From Mugil cephalus (lineage: Eukaryota; Chordata; Actinopteri; Mugiliformes; Mugilidae), in assembly GCF_022458985.1 (NCBI RefSeq), contig NC_061776.1, positions 11,364,591 through 11,428,590 on the forward strand: a stretch of 64,000 bases of DNA, written 5' to 3'. Positions 51,461 through 61,367 of the stretch are shown piece by piece. The notes below the pieces were generated by a model. The model ran no database searches. It was not told the origin of the DNA and saw nothing but the letters and a program-made list of their open reading frames with translations. The position numbers were made by a program, and so were the translations under genes. Numbering within the stretch: the stretch's first letter is position 1; every line of letters begins with the position of its first letter.

Positions 51461-52501
51461 TTACCAAAGCAAATTCCATGCAGTGAATACTTTGCAGATA
51501 TCAGAAAAAGAGATACAGTTCATAATAAACAGAGTAACTTCCTTGAAAAAAAGCTGTAAATAGCGCAGGTCTTCGTGTCGTCGGTCTTCGTTGTTCTTCT
51601 TCTGATCTCTGACAGAAACACAGGAGAAAAGTCACTGAGTGTAAAATATATCATCAATATCTGCGGTACCGAGTGTCGATAACTTACACGCCAGGTGGGA
51701 TCCGATCTTTCACGTTCAACCCATCTTCGGTGTTAATGAATTATAGGAGACCTACTTCCTGCTCGATGTCTGGATGGAACAAAAACAATTCCAAACCCTA
51801 AATCACTCCCACTGTCTTTACCTTCACGTCAAAATAAATACCACGTATTGTTTCCTGCTCAAACAGTTGACATTTGCAGCTGGGTGGAGGAAGTTAATAC
51901 ACATATTTGTGTTCACATAAGCAGTTACCTCTTCTGACTTTTCCTGGGGGATTTGCGTTTTGATTTTGTCGGCAGTGGCTGGGTTGTTGGTGGCTCTGTT
52001 GTCTATAAGGAGAAAAACAGAGTTGTCGAAAAAACAATAGATAAAATTAAAGTAAACCACATGCTGCATTTCAGCTACATTTGAACAATGATAGTATGGT
52101 GTATAATAGTGTACTATAGTATATGTAGATAGTATAATGATAGAATAATAGGTAATGAGCAACATACATTTTTAAAAATCTGACCATTAAATGTGGATTT
52201 GAAGTTTGTTAATAGATATTTGTTCTTACCATTTCCACATCTCCACATCGTCCTGGTCTCCAAAGGCAGTTGAGATTTCGTTTAATTCTCTGGTTTCTCA
52301 TTTTCATGACGAGCTCAGTTCCTTCCTGTGCCTGGGGGGAAAAAAAAGATCTCCTATTGTACTTGCTCTAAAGCAAATCCAAAGTTTCACAAAGTGGATC
52401 TTTGTTACCAGAGGATGCTGCTGAGCAGAGAGTGGAGAGGAGGCTGTGATGAGCAGGAACGCCTGCAGACACAGCAGGACCAGCAGCACCGTTTTATCCA
52501 T
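51461..52501 (-). CDS. Small secreted basic protein, tandem copy A (unrecognised)
   Basis: Four exons join in frame on the - strand: 52501-52409, 52331-52230, 52002-51929 and 51608-51461 (TAA), about 138 residues. The first exon is almost entirely a signal peptide (MDKTVLLVLLCLQAFLLITA). The second carries a dibasic pair followed by a cysteine-bounded loop with a glycine next (KRNLNCLWRPGRCG). The third is Thr/Pro-rich then Lys/Arg-rich (TTEPPTTQPLPTKSKRKS). The fourth is basic and then hydrophobic. All junctions have GT-AG. A TATA box (TATAAAG near 52552-52546) stands about 45 bases before the ATG, and AATAAA lies about 290 bases after the stop. Copy B at 57 kb has the same signal exon and layout. 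I do not recognise the family; a chemokine-like, antimicrobial or peptide-precursor role is possible but not shown. The last two exons are the least certain. Confidence 0.42.
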
Positions 52502-52539
52502 GACTGATGAACAATAGAGTCCTGATGGAGTCGGGAAAC

Positions 52540-52556
52540 GCACGGCTCTTTATATT
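52540..52556 (-). promoter_or_regulatory. TATA box of secreted-protein copy A
   Basis: On the - strand, GAATATAAAGAGCC lies about 45 bases upstream of the copy A ATG, with a short leader between. This is the arrangement of an inducible, TATA-driven small gene. Confidence 0.6.
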
Positions 52557-53399
52557 CTCGTTGACAACAAGTCACTTGCATACGCAACTCAGAGGTGGGC
52601 TGTTACAAAATAGGCGTACATGCAAACGGACTGTTGATTCGATCTTGGTCTAACTTAACTGTAATGTTTACTGTTTACTGTGTATTTAACTGATATCTCC
52701 ACTCCCCCCTCTCTTCGAATATTTCCTGTTCACGTCAGTAAAAACAAACAAGCTGCTTCATGGAGAAATTATGCAGCTGCGTTTGAGGTGACTGTACATG
52801 GACGTAGTTGAAAATATGTTGCACTGAACTCTAAATTTAATAAGAGATATCTTCACTGTGTATTCATTCATTCGTTTAGCATTCGTTTTTTGAAATTCAT
52901 CACTTTTATTCACATGGTTTTGTTATCCAAGTAAAATGTCAAGCAGACTTTAGATGTTCTGATAGGGTCTCACTCTCCACTGTAGAATTTGGTCACAAGA
53001 TGGCAGCGTTGTTGATGGTTAAGAGTCACGTTGCAACCTGGAGATTTGTAGTTAATAAACATGCACATGTTGAAGCAGAGACATCAACCTCTGACCTCTC
53101 AACAAGGTCATGTTAGCGACCATGCTGTTGTACACTGTCACTACGGAAGTGGTGCAGGTTTGAAGGGGGTGTTAACTGTTTTATGACAGCTGATTTTTTT
53201 TTCAAATTTATTTATTTGTTTTTTGCAGGAGATCCCACATTACCTTTTGGAACGCCCACAAACCGTGCATTTTACATTTTGAGATGATCTTTGTGGTTTT
53301 TTGGTTGGGAGACACACAATACAGTCTTCACACCAAGACCCATCATCTCATTATCACAGCAGAGCAACATGAGGCACAAACAAGACTGATCCACAGAGC

Positions 53400-54150
53400 C
53401 CCTCCCACCTTGCAAATTGTTGACGGATGTGCATCTTGGTGCCGGATATCACAGCACACCCTCAGAGGTCTTGAGCAGTCCATGCATGAATGGGTCTGGA
53501 TCACAGACTGGAACAGCTCCTCCAAAGTAGAGCCAGAGCAAGTAGAGCTCCCCCTGGTGTGTGGTTACAGTATAGGTCATAAGCTCCATATTAGCAGATG
53601 GGACTGCTAAAACACCAAACTAAAACACTAAAATACACCTATTTTTTTTTATTTTTTTTTTCCCCCCTAGGATGGGTTTTGTCACTTTATGTAGTTAATG
53701 TTAATGTTGATGCATGTTTGAGTGACAATATTTTGGATAAGTCTAGTTTTAGTCAGTTATTTGACGCTATAGAAACGTAACACTAATTGCCACGCCAACC
53801 GCTGGTGGTGCCGTGAGGCTGTGAGATTTATTTATTTATTTATTTTTTAAAGTACAGCATATAATCCAACATTTCCTTGTAACTGGTGGAGGTAGAGCAG
53901 AGTGTAGTATTAGTTAAACAAAAACACGAGTGAGTCTGGAGGAAGTCTTGGTGGGTTAGGTCATCAATACCAAAACAGGGCAGACCCTGGCGCTAAACTC
54001 ACAAGATGGCATCGTCCATGTCCCTAGGAGAGTAGAATCAGTTTGGCCAATGCAATGAAGTGGCGACACATTGTCCATATTACAGTGTTTGGGCGACAAA
54101 AGATTGACCTACACAATATTAGGCAGATGGTCATTATGTTATGGCTGATT
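53400..54150 (-). mobile_element. Tc1/mariner-type repeat fragments, reverse orientation
   Basis: Two pieces, near 53410-53480 (gcatcttggtgccggatatc, cagcacaccctcagaggtct) and 53930-54150 (ending cacaatattaggcagatggt and cattatgttatggctgatt), are the reverse complement of the same repeat seen at 44.57 kb. The copy is rearranged or interrupted. Confidence 0.6.
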
Positions 54151-54689
54151 AAAAGATTGTTTTTATGTGTGTTCAAGCAAAAGTGTATTTTCCTGTAATA
54201 TTAGGGCCAGAAAAACACCATAAAAAAACAAATAATAGCCAAATAATTATACACATTAGTTATGTTGAATCTAGATGAGCAATTTAAAAATGCCATCAAA
54301 TTTAAATTAAATACACAAGAAAAAGCCATATTTAATGGCTTTATGGGGCTATTTTTCCCTTTGACCTATATTTTTAAGATGAAACAGTTGTGTTGTTGTA
54401 AAAACACAAAATGCGCAGTGTACACATCCTCCACTTTAATTTACAGATTGAAGTAGCTTTCCACAGCGAACTAACCACACTAATGCTTCCACAGCTGGAT
54501 CAGTGTCACTGACCCCTGAGCGGTAGTCAGCTCCCATTGGGAAGATGCTAAATTGTGCTCCTACGAACAAACAACCGCTATCATACTGACATGTTTATTT
54601 CGCTTAAGTGGAGCAAGTTAGCCATTCAGGTCAAATAGCTTTTATTTTAGCTTTTGAAGTTGGACAGGAATCAAATGTTGACTTCAGAC

Positions 54690-55245
54690 ACTCAGTGCGT
54701 TTATATGCAGAGCTTAATCTAGCTATGCACAAAATTCGACTTTCTGACTACAGTCGTTGTCTCAGTTTACGTGCAGCGCAAGAAAATCGAACAACTGTTC
54801 TCCTCCTCAACACTAGGTGGCGATACGTGTCTTTTCAGCGGGATAATACCACGTTAATACGGCCCGATTTCCGGGTTGACCTATTACGTGATATAATAAA
54901 CAAGAGTCGTTCGCGCGGCAGCCCGGCATTTCAAACAACAACCAGACGGATAATAGTACATTTTTAATCTTGTACGTAATGTTTGCGCTACTTCTGGTCC
55001 AGGTAAGATCCGCGCTATCCCTCAGACGGCTCTGTTTCTCTCTTCTTCTTCTTCTTCTTCTTCTGCGATCGACTTTCTTGGATGTTTTTAGTTCCGGGGT
55101 CACACGCCAGCGCAGTGGTTGTGGGACATGCGCACACGCGTTATCCGATTGAAAACGGCGATTCAATCGCGTTATCTGGGTGTCTCAATCGCACAATGAG
55201 AACTCCGATTTTAATCGGAGTAACGTGTTTACATGTACTTAAATT
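54690..55245. mobile_element. Probable non-autonomous DNA transposon (MITE)
   Basis: The left edge reads cagtgcgtttatatgcagag and the right edge ggagtaacgtgtttacatgt, roughly inverted to each other in the pattern 'GTGCGTTTACATGC' typical of a fish MITE. The interior has aaatcgaac and cgattttaatcgg palindromic pieces and a (TTC)n run at 55041-55060. No transposase frame is present. The superfamily is not determined. Confidence 0.5.
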
Positions 55246-55440
55246 ATCTTGTTATAGTTTAAGGCAATAATTTTGCCTTACGCAAAATATTACGCAGCAT
55301 ATGAGTAAAATGACAGCTCCTCAAATAACACAGAACAAAGCGTCACCAAGGACCTGAGTCCTTTCTGTGCATCAGCACGTTCTTTCTTTCTGTACATGTG
55401 AGCAAACATAAATGTAGGTGTGGGTGTGAATTATTAGCCG

Positions 55441-55770
55441 ATCAAAGGTTGAAGTCCCCCTCGATTCCACCCTATCTCTGGTCTGTATGTTGTGTCCCTG
55501 GGCAAGACACTTAATCCACCTTGCCCCCAGGTTTATGCCCCCAGGTTTATGCTTGTGAGTGAGTGGTGTTGGTGGTGGTCAGAGAGGCTGTAGGCCCAAA
55601 TTGGCAGCCACGTTTCTGTCGGCCTGCCCCAGGGCAGCTGTGAGTTTGTTTGTTTTTTACAACACCAGGGTGTGACTGTCCGAATGAATAATGCATTCAA
55701 TTGTAAAGCACTTTGACCATCTAAAAATGGAAGCAATGTATAAAACCAATGCATTATTATTATTATTATG
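55441..55770 (+). mobile_element. Second SINE-type copy
   Basis: It shares the body of the 44.78 kb SINE (tgtgtccctgggcaagacac, then aaagcactttgaccatc... gtataaaacca) and ends in a (TTA)n tail near 55755. The tRNA head is degraded or lost. Confidence 0.65.
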
Positions 55771-55981
55771 ACCTGTTAAAGACACGGAAGGAAGAACTTT
55801 TTAATTTGGGATTTTTATTTTATTTTATTCGGTGAGTAAAACAATCCAAATATTAAACTAAAGAACTTTTACTGGATGTCCTACAGAAAAAAGTAATGCA
55901 TGCTATGATCACCGTCAGCTGGTACCCGTGTGCAGACACAGGGAGATGACGTGTGCATATTGCATTATGAAGCTCATACAC

Positions 55982-57122
55982 TCATTGCATGTTATTATAA
56001 GAATATAAAACAGCTAAACAGATTACAGCTCTTGTAGCAAAGATAGAAGTTCTTGAAGAGTAGACATAGTTAATGCGAGTCTTCCTTTCTTCAGTCCTCT
56101 GGTCTTCTTCCCTTCGATTCTGAAAATGAACAGAGACAAACATGTCGCTGAGGGTAATGAATCAATCACAGAGTGCGCCGATTCTACACTTTGCGACGGA
56201 TGCATCAAGAGCATTTACGTTATTTCATTGCACTTCAAGCCAAAGCGGACTGTGGAGGTGGTCTCTGTGAGCAGAGAGAGAGAGAGGAAAAAAAGGAGTC
56301 AGGAGGAATCCAACGCATTCGCTCAACTTCCAACAGCACCAGCATCGCACACCGACAATAATTTGTTGAAAATCAAGATTCAAAATACCTGTATGTCAAA
56401 GTCATCAACTGGCTGAGGCTGTGACAGAGCAAACAGAAATAATTATCCGTTACCAACATCTTCTGCGATGAAAATCTCAAAGCGCTTTTGATGTACAAAT
56501 TGGAAGGGAGGAAACATGCGGTCTTACCCGGCCGATGGCTGAATATTGACCTTGTAGCCCTCCGTAGAATTGCGGTCTAGCTCCTTTTCTGGTCTTGTCT
56601 CGCTCATCCATTTTTATTCCCTCCACCTTCGGCAAAGTCAGGGAAAATATGTATTATACATGCATTTTTTTTTGCTATGATGCCAAAGCAGACATTCAAA
56701 TGTTTTTATTATTATTATCATTATTATTCTACATAATCCTCAATGCTTGTACGCCTCAAAACAATGCATTTTAATCTTAATGCAAGCTTCAAAAAAAATC
56801 TGAGAAAGGAATTTGAAACATCTGAGCACCTTGTAAAACCACTTGAAAGATTAATACCAAACGCTGCCTTCCAGACTTCTTGGCTTTGGCTTTTATTTTT
56901 TTCTGATATCATTTTCTCTCTGTATTTTTTTTTTCTTTTTCAGTGTTATATTTGATAGACCTGACCAGAAATCAGAATTTGGAGCTGGTGTTTGGATCTT
57001 CTTACCGCGTCCAGTGTCTGCTGTTGATGATCCACGGCCCCCAGAGCAGCTGCATCTGCACAGGAGAAGGCTGTGACAAGCAGGAAAACCTGCAAGAGGA
57101 GCAGCAGCACAGTTCTGTCCAT
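55982..57122 (-). CDS. Small secreted basic protein, tandem copy B (unrecognised)
   Basis: Exons on the - strand 57122-57006, 56626-56528, a 30-base exon 56418-56389 and 56119-55982 (TGA) join in frame with GT-AG ends, about 127 residues. The signal peptide (MDRTVLLLLLQVFLLVTAFS) closely matches copy A. Exon 2 is Lys/Arg-rich and then Gly/Tyr-rich (RKGARPQFYGGLQGQYSAIG). The last exon is Arg/Glu-rich. A TATA box (CCTATAAACGC near 57168) lies about 45 bases before the ATG, and AATAAA on the - strand falls about 160 bases after the stop (near 55820). The cysteines of copy A exon 2 are absent, so the two copies have diverged strongly after the signal exon. An alternative frame in the last exon (56119 down to 56023) also stays open. 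Family not recognised. Confidence 0.4.
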
Positions 57123-57159
57123 GATGACCTGAAGAGTCTGGTGCAGCTCGGAGACACAC

Positions 57160-57174
57160 CAGCGTTTATAGGCT
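57160..57174 (-). promoter_or_regulatory. TATA box of secreted-protein copy B
   Basis: On the - strand, GCCTATAAACGCTGG stands about 45 bases upstream of the copy B ATG, the same spacing as in copy A. Confidence 0.6.
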
Positions 57175-58399
57175 CCCTCCTGTCTAATCACCTCCCTGTG
57201 GAAGCCAGAGAGGCGGTTAAGAGGAAGGATGGGGATTGAATAATAACACATTGACGCAAATATATGCACAGTTTCATCACAGATTCTACCCGTAAATCTT
57301 CTTTCCTCTGTTGCAATCCCTCGTAGCATCTCTGCTCGTATCAGTAAACATGATGCGTGCCAGACAGCAGCGTGTTTCGTAAGAAAATTAATGTGTCCTT
57401 AAACCTGAATATGAATAAAAAACAGATGTTGAGTAACATCAGAATCAGACTAAAATATCTTTTAGTTTTTGTCTTCTGTCCCTGCCCTCTTTCCCAGTCT
57501 TTTTTCAGTCTTTCCGTCCAGCTGGCTTCAAGCATATTCTGCCCTTCTCCAGGTTTCTTTTTGTCCTTTTTGCCGTCTCCAAAGTGTTTGCTCTTGGAAC
57601 TTCAGTCTCTGTTAGTATTGATTCAGCATTTATACAAATTCATTGAAATGAATCTTGAACCATGGATTGTGCGTTTTTAAAAACTTAATGTGACAATAAT
57701 ATTACTCACAGAATAGGCCACAGAAGAACAAAAGCTTAAAGTGGAAACACTCGAGCGAAGAACCTCAGATTTGCATAAATTCCTCCCGTTTGCAAAATGG
57801 TTGCAAAACTGATGTGGTTTAAATCAAGCATGCCACTCTACAAATTTCATCATTAATTCATTCATCATTAAACTCCCTGTCCTGTAATGGCTTTAAGAAA
57901 ATGTGTTCTACAGTGGACAGCCTCCGTTGTGTGTAGTTCAGGAGCTAGACCACGCCATGTCTTCTTCTTTCTCCCTCTTTTACAGAGTCTCACTTCATGG
58001 GTTCCTCTACCATCATCATTCTACACATTTTCCACCTTCGTGTCTTCCCCTCAACCCCTTTTCATCCCATACACGCGATTATTGTTTACATTCTATGGAG
58101 GAAGTCTAATGTATACCCTTCATTTTATACTTAATATAATTTTATTTTTAATATCATACCAATCGTTATTTTATGTTATATGGTCTGTGCTTAATCCTCC
58201 CTCAGCAGAAAACATAGTTGCAGGTCAGTTTTAGGTCAAAACATTACGGGAGAAATGCACAAATGCAACATCGAGAAAGACCATTACCTTTTACACATAC
58301 ACGTGCAAAACTGTCTTTTGGAAGCCAAAGAGTCCCATTTATATGTAGGATTTCAGTGTGTTACAATACACATTTGCTTTTGTGTAAAATAAAAAAGAC

Positions 58400-58450
58400 C
58401 TGTACAGTTAACAGGAGCAGCAGCACAGTTCTTGCACAGGCCTCTTCATA
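58400..58450 (-). pseudogene. Decayed signal-peptide exon of the secreted family
   Basis: On the - strand the phrase AGAACTGTGCTGCTGCTCCT matches copy B exon 1 (MDRTVLLLLL region) but lacks the ATG, and a TAA follows directly. No downstream exons were found. Confidence 0.5.
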
Positions 58451-59554
58451 CTCACTGCTGACTGACGACTTCCACGAGGAGATTTCTATTGAGCAGCATC
58501 AAAACAACTCAATCAAATGCACATGCTCATCTCAGTTTATTTGGCCACACGTTCAGTTTAATCCCAGCTGAGAAACTTTGCAGATATGTCTGCTTCCTTT
58601 CGTTACGCTGCAAACTCGTGACTTCTCCTGCTCATCAGTAAATAAACAGCACAGTAAACACAGACCAGTCAGAGCCGGCTGAATTTCCAAAGGTAAAGAA
58701 GTTAAAGGTAGTGAAAAACCCCGTAGAGACGAGATGACCAACTTCAAGAATCAAATAAAATAAATAAAAACCTAAAAAATAAAAATATGGGACATTCTGC
58801 AACTGTGAAGTTCACGTCACAAAAATGATCAAATGATTGATATTGTTCTGTATTATTTGTGTTTTATATCACAATAAACTACATTATAATATTGTCACAG
58901 ATGCAACACTTTTTCTGATGATTAATTCTGTAAGAAAGGGAATTTTGGAGTAAGAGATACAAACGTCTTAGATATCCGAAATGTGAATAAGAACTGGTCA
59001 CATCTTTTTGGCAAAAGATTACAAAGCAGCATTTCGCAGGCAGGGGTTTAGTCTTGGTTTAAGTGTTTCTGTGCTGGACACTTTGCATGATGCATTTATC
59101 AGTTGTCAGTCCTCCATGATTAGTGGCTTTAAGCATACTGTACTCTTATTTCATATACACTGTATATCTTGACTGTGTGCTTTACCCAGATGCTTGTATT
59201 AATTGATCTACTCTCTTCTCTCCTTCTCTTCCATTCGATGTTTTTAAAGTTTAAAATGTTAACATGACCTACAGCTACAACTCTGAGAGACGAAAAATAT
59301 ATGATTCCCCACGGAAATTTAGTGTCTTTCCCACTGTGTCTTTGTTTTGTGTTTTTATTGTATAATATTATTACTATACAACCCAGCTCAAAGGAAAGAC
59401 CATGTGTGAATCTTAAATAATAAAAATAAAATAATCCTAAATGAAGTTAAATTATTGTATCGAATTAAATAGAACGTGAACTCGTGAATCAGGCATGTTT
59501 GCAGTGTGTGGGAATGCTAGAACAGGACAACAAAAATAAATCAAAATCAAAGAC

Positions 59555-59850
59555 TTCTCAAACATAGACTGGGCTGTATTCGGCCCCTGAATTAAAATGT
59601 GATATTGTGGTTGTGAGTGAGACTTGCTTATTTGTGTATGTTCAATCCAACGTTTCAACGAAGAAACTGTTACACAGTCTGGTTGTGTCGGCCAAAATGC
59701 CCTTTACCAAGATGAAAGTATGGTGAAGAGTGTCTGTGAGGGGTGTATGGCGCCACCCACTGCATGTGGGGTAAATGTTTGTGATGGAGGGTAGGGAGCC
59801 TCTGATGAGCTTTATGGGGTCTGTGACTGATGCAGTGTTAAGCAAACTTG
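59555..59850. repeat. Repeat fragments
   Basis: 59555-59605 (caaacatagactgggctgta, cggcccctgaattaaaatg) resembles the MITE seen at 27.5 kb. 59665-59840 (cacagtctggttgtgtcggc ... gatgagctttatggggtctg) is a retroelement-like fragment common in fish genomes. Confidence 0.4.
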
Positions 59851-59915
59851 TTTACTAGGAAGGCATCCAGACACAACAGGACCAGCAGCAGAACTGAAGA
59901 GTGCGTGTCTTCATA
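59840..59915 (-). pseudogene. Decayed signal-peptide exon, fourth copy
   Basis: On the - strand CTGCTGCTGGTCCTG followed by TGTGTCTGGATGCC and TTCCTAG matches copy A exon 1 (LLLVLLCLQAFL) with a stop where the reading should go on and no ATG. It is a relic of a further tandem copy. Confidence 0.5.
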
Positions 59916-60190
59916 TATTCACTGTAACTAAACAAAAAAAAAAACTCTACAGGTCTTTCTCTCTGTGAAGAGAAAAGAGGAAGGAATTAGGAACAAGTTG
60001 CCTAAAGCTTTTATCATCATCAAACGTCAGAGGAAAACGACAGGAGCCTTGAAGTGTCTTCAAGGTTTTTGGTGTTTGGTTAATGTGAAATAATCAGTTA
60101 TGTAAGTTGTGTGCGCGCGCGCGTGTGTATGTGTAGTCAGATGTGGACTGTTCCTTAGTTTGTCTGATTCGTTGCAGTGATTTGACCACA

Positions 60191-60729
60191 CAGAGGGTCG
60201 GCATCCCGCGGCTCCGGAGCCGCATGCGGCTCTTTCGTTCCAAAAAACACTGAACTCCCACAGTGCATTGCAGCACATTTACTAGTTGCTGTCGAGTATT
60301 TAATTCAAATGTATTTTTATTTTAGTGCGTTAGTTTTGTTTAAATATAATTCTAAATTTGAATTGATGATGATCTTGTAACATTAAAATAAAATGTTTTT
60401 TTTTTTTTTTTTTTTTTTTGTCGCTCAAAATATACGTCACAACTGCCGACGTGCGACAGGTCCAGCCCGCTATTTATTGAAGCTTTCGACATCAGGTAAG
60501 TCAACCATAGATAAATCCCTCTTAAATATGCATAAATGCAATTTCGTTTTCTCTGTAGCAGGTCCTTCATTTCATAAATGCAACACACTATAGGCCTAGC
60601 ATAGAGGTGAAAACGATATATGCAGTGTTATCTTCATTTTAGATGTCGAAAGGGTTTTGTAACTCCCCGTGTTTTCTGTTGGAAACGGGTCCAAATGGCT
60701 CTTTGCGTGTTGAGCGTTGCCGACCCCTG
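60191..60729. mobile_element. hAT-like non-autonomous element
   Basis: The terminal inverted repeats are cagagggtcggcatc on the left and its inverse gttgccgacccctg on the right. Flanking 8-base near-duplications gaccacac and gactacac fit the 8-base target duplication of hAT transposons. The left arm is GC-rich and palindromic (gcggctccggagccgcatgc). There is a poly-T run at about 60394-60419 and no transposase. Confidence 0.7.
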
Positions 60730-60789
60730 GACTACACTGTCACAAGTAATTGCACCACCAGTACAAAAAACAAACAAAACAAAACACAC

Positions 60790-60965
60790 AGGCAAATCCT
60801 TGGTTGGAAAGCTACTTAGAGGGAAGACATCAATGTGTGAAAATTAAAGATACTACAGGATTTAGAAAGATCATTTGTGGGGTACCCCAGGGATCAGTGA
60901 TAGGTCCAAAATTGTTTATACTCTACATAAATCATGCTTGTAATGTTAAGGATTTGTTAAAATGT
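60790..60965 (+). pseudogene. Reverse-transcriptase fragment of a non-LTR retrotransposon
   Basis: A frame reads WLESYLEGRHQCVKI, then IICGVPQGSVIGPKLFILYI, the conserved fingers/palm motif of LINE reverse transcriptases. Only this short block survives; the YxDD region is missing. Confidence 0.8.
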
Positions 60966-61014
60966 GTTATTTTTGTGTCAAAAATTCTCCTCAGTTTTTC
61001 TGATACACCAGCTA

Positions 61015-61367
61015 TGTAGGGGATGGTCATGTTCTTCCTTTTGCTGTGCTCCTCTTCCCTGTCTTTCCTGGGATATCTTTTTGCGCCTTTGACAAAGGCC
61101 CAGTTGGGATATCCACATGTTTTGAGGGTTTGTTTAATGTTTTGTCCCTCCTTGTCCTTGCCCTCCTGTCTAGTGGGTACAGTCGGTGCTCGGTGCTGGA
61201 GGGTTCTGATGACTCCAGTTTCTGGCAAGCAAGTTTCGGGTGGGTGTTACCCACAGAGTTTATTCCTATTTAAACCTCAATTTCCCACTTGTTTATCAGA
61301 ACTGAAGTAGCTACTTGGATGAGTGGCGAAACGTCTTCAAGAAATTCGACAAGTCCAGCTGACCTTA
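61015..61367. mobile_element. Retroelement 3' end (Penelope-like or LINE)
   Basis: The stretch ends in gatgagtggcgaaacgtctt, caagaaattcgacaagtcc, a phrase that recurs at the 3' ends of a common fish retroelement (probably Penelope-like; assignment from memory). Its right edge abuts the SecA-like relic and supplies the last codons of that frame. Confidence 0.55.

Noticed and set aside
54608..54967. 119-codon frame at 54.6 kb
   Set aside because: It lies mostly inside a transposon-like repeat and has no recognisable domain.
57887..58234. 115-codon hydrophobic frame
   Set aside because: AT-rich sequence with low-complexity Phe/Leu/Ser content, no splice or family support.
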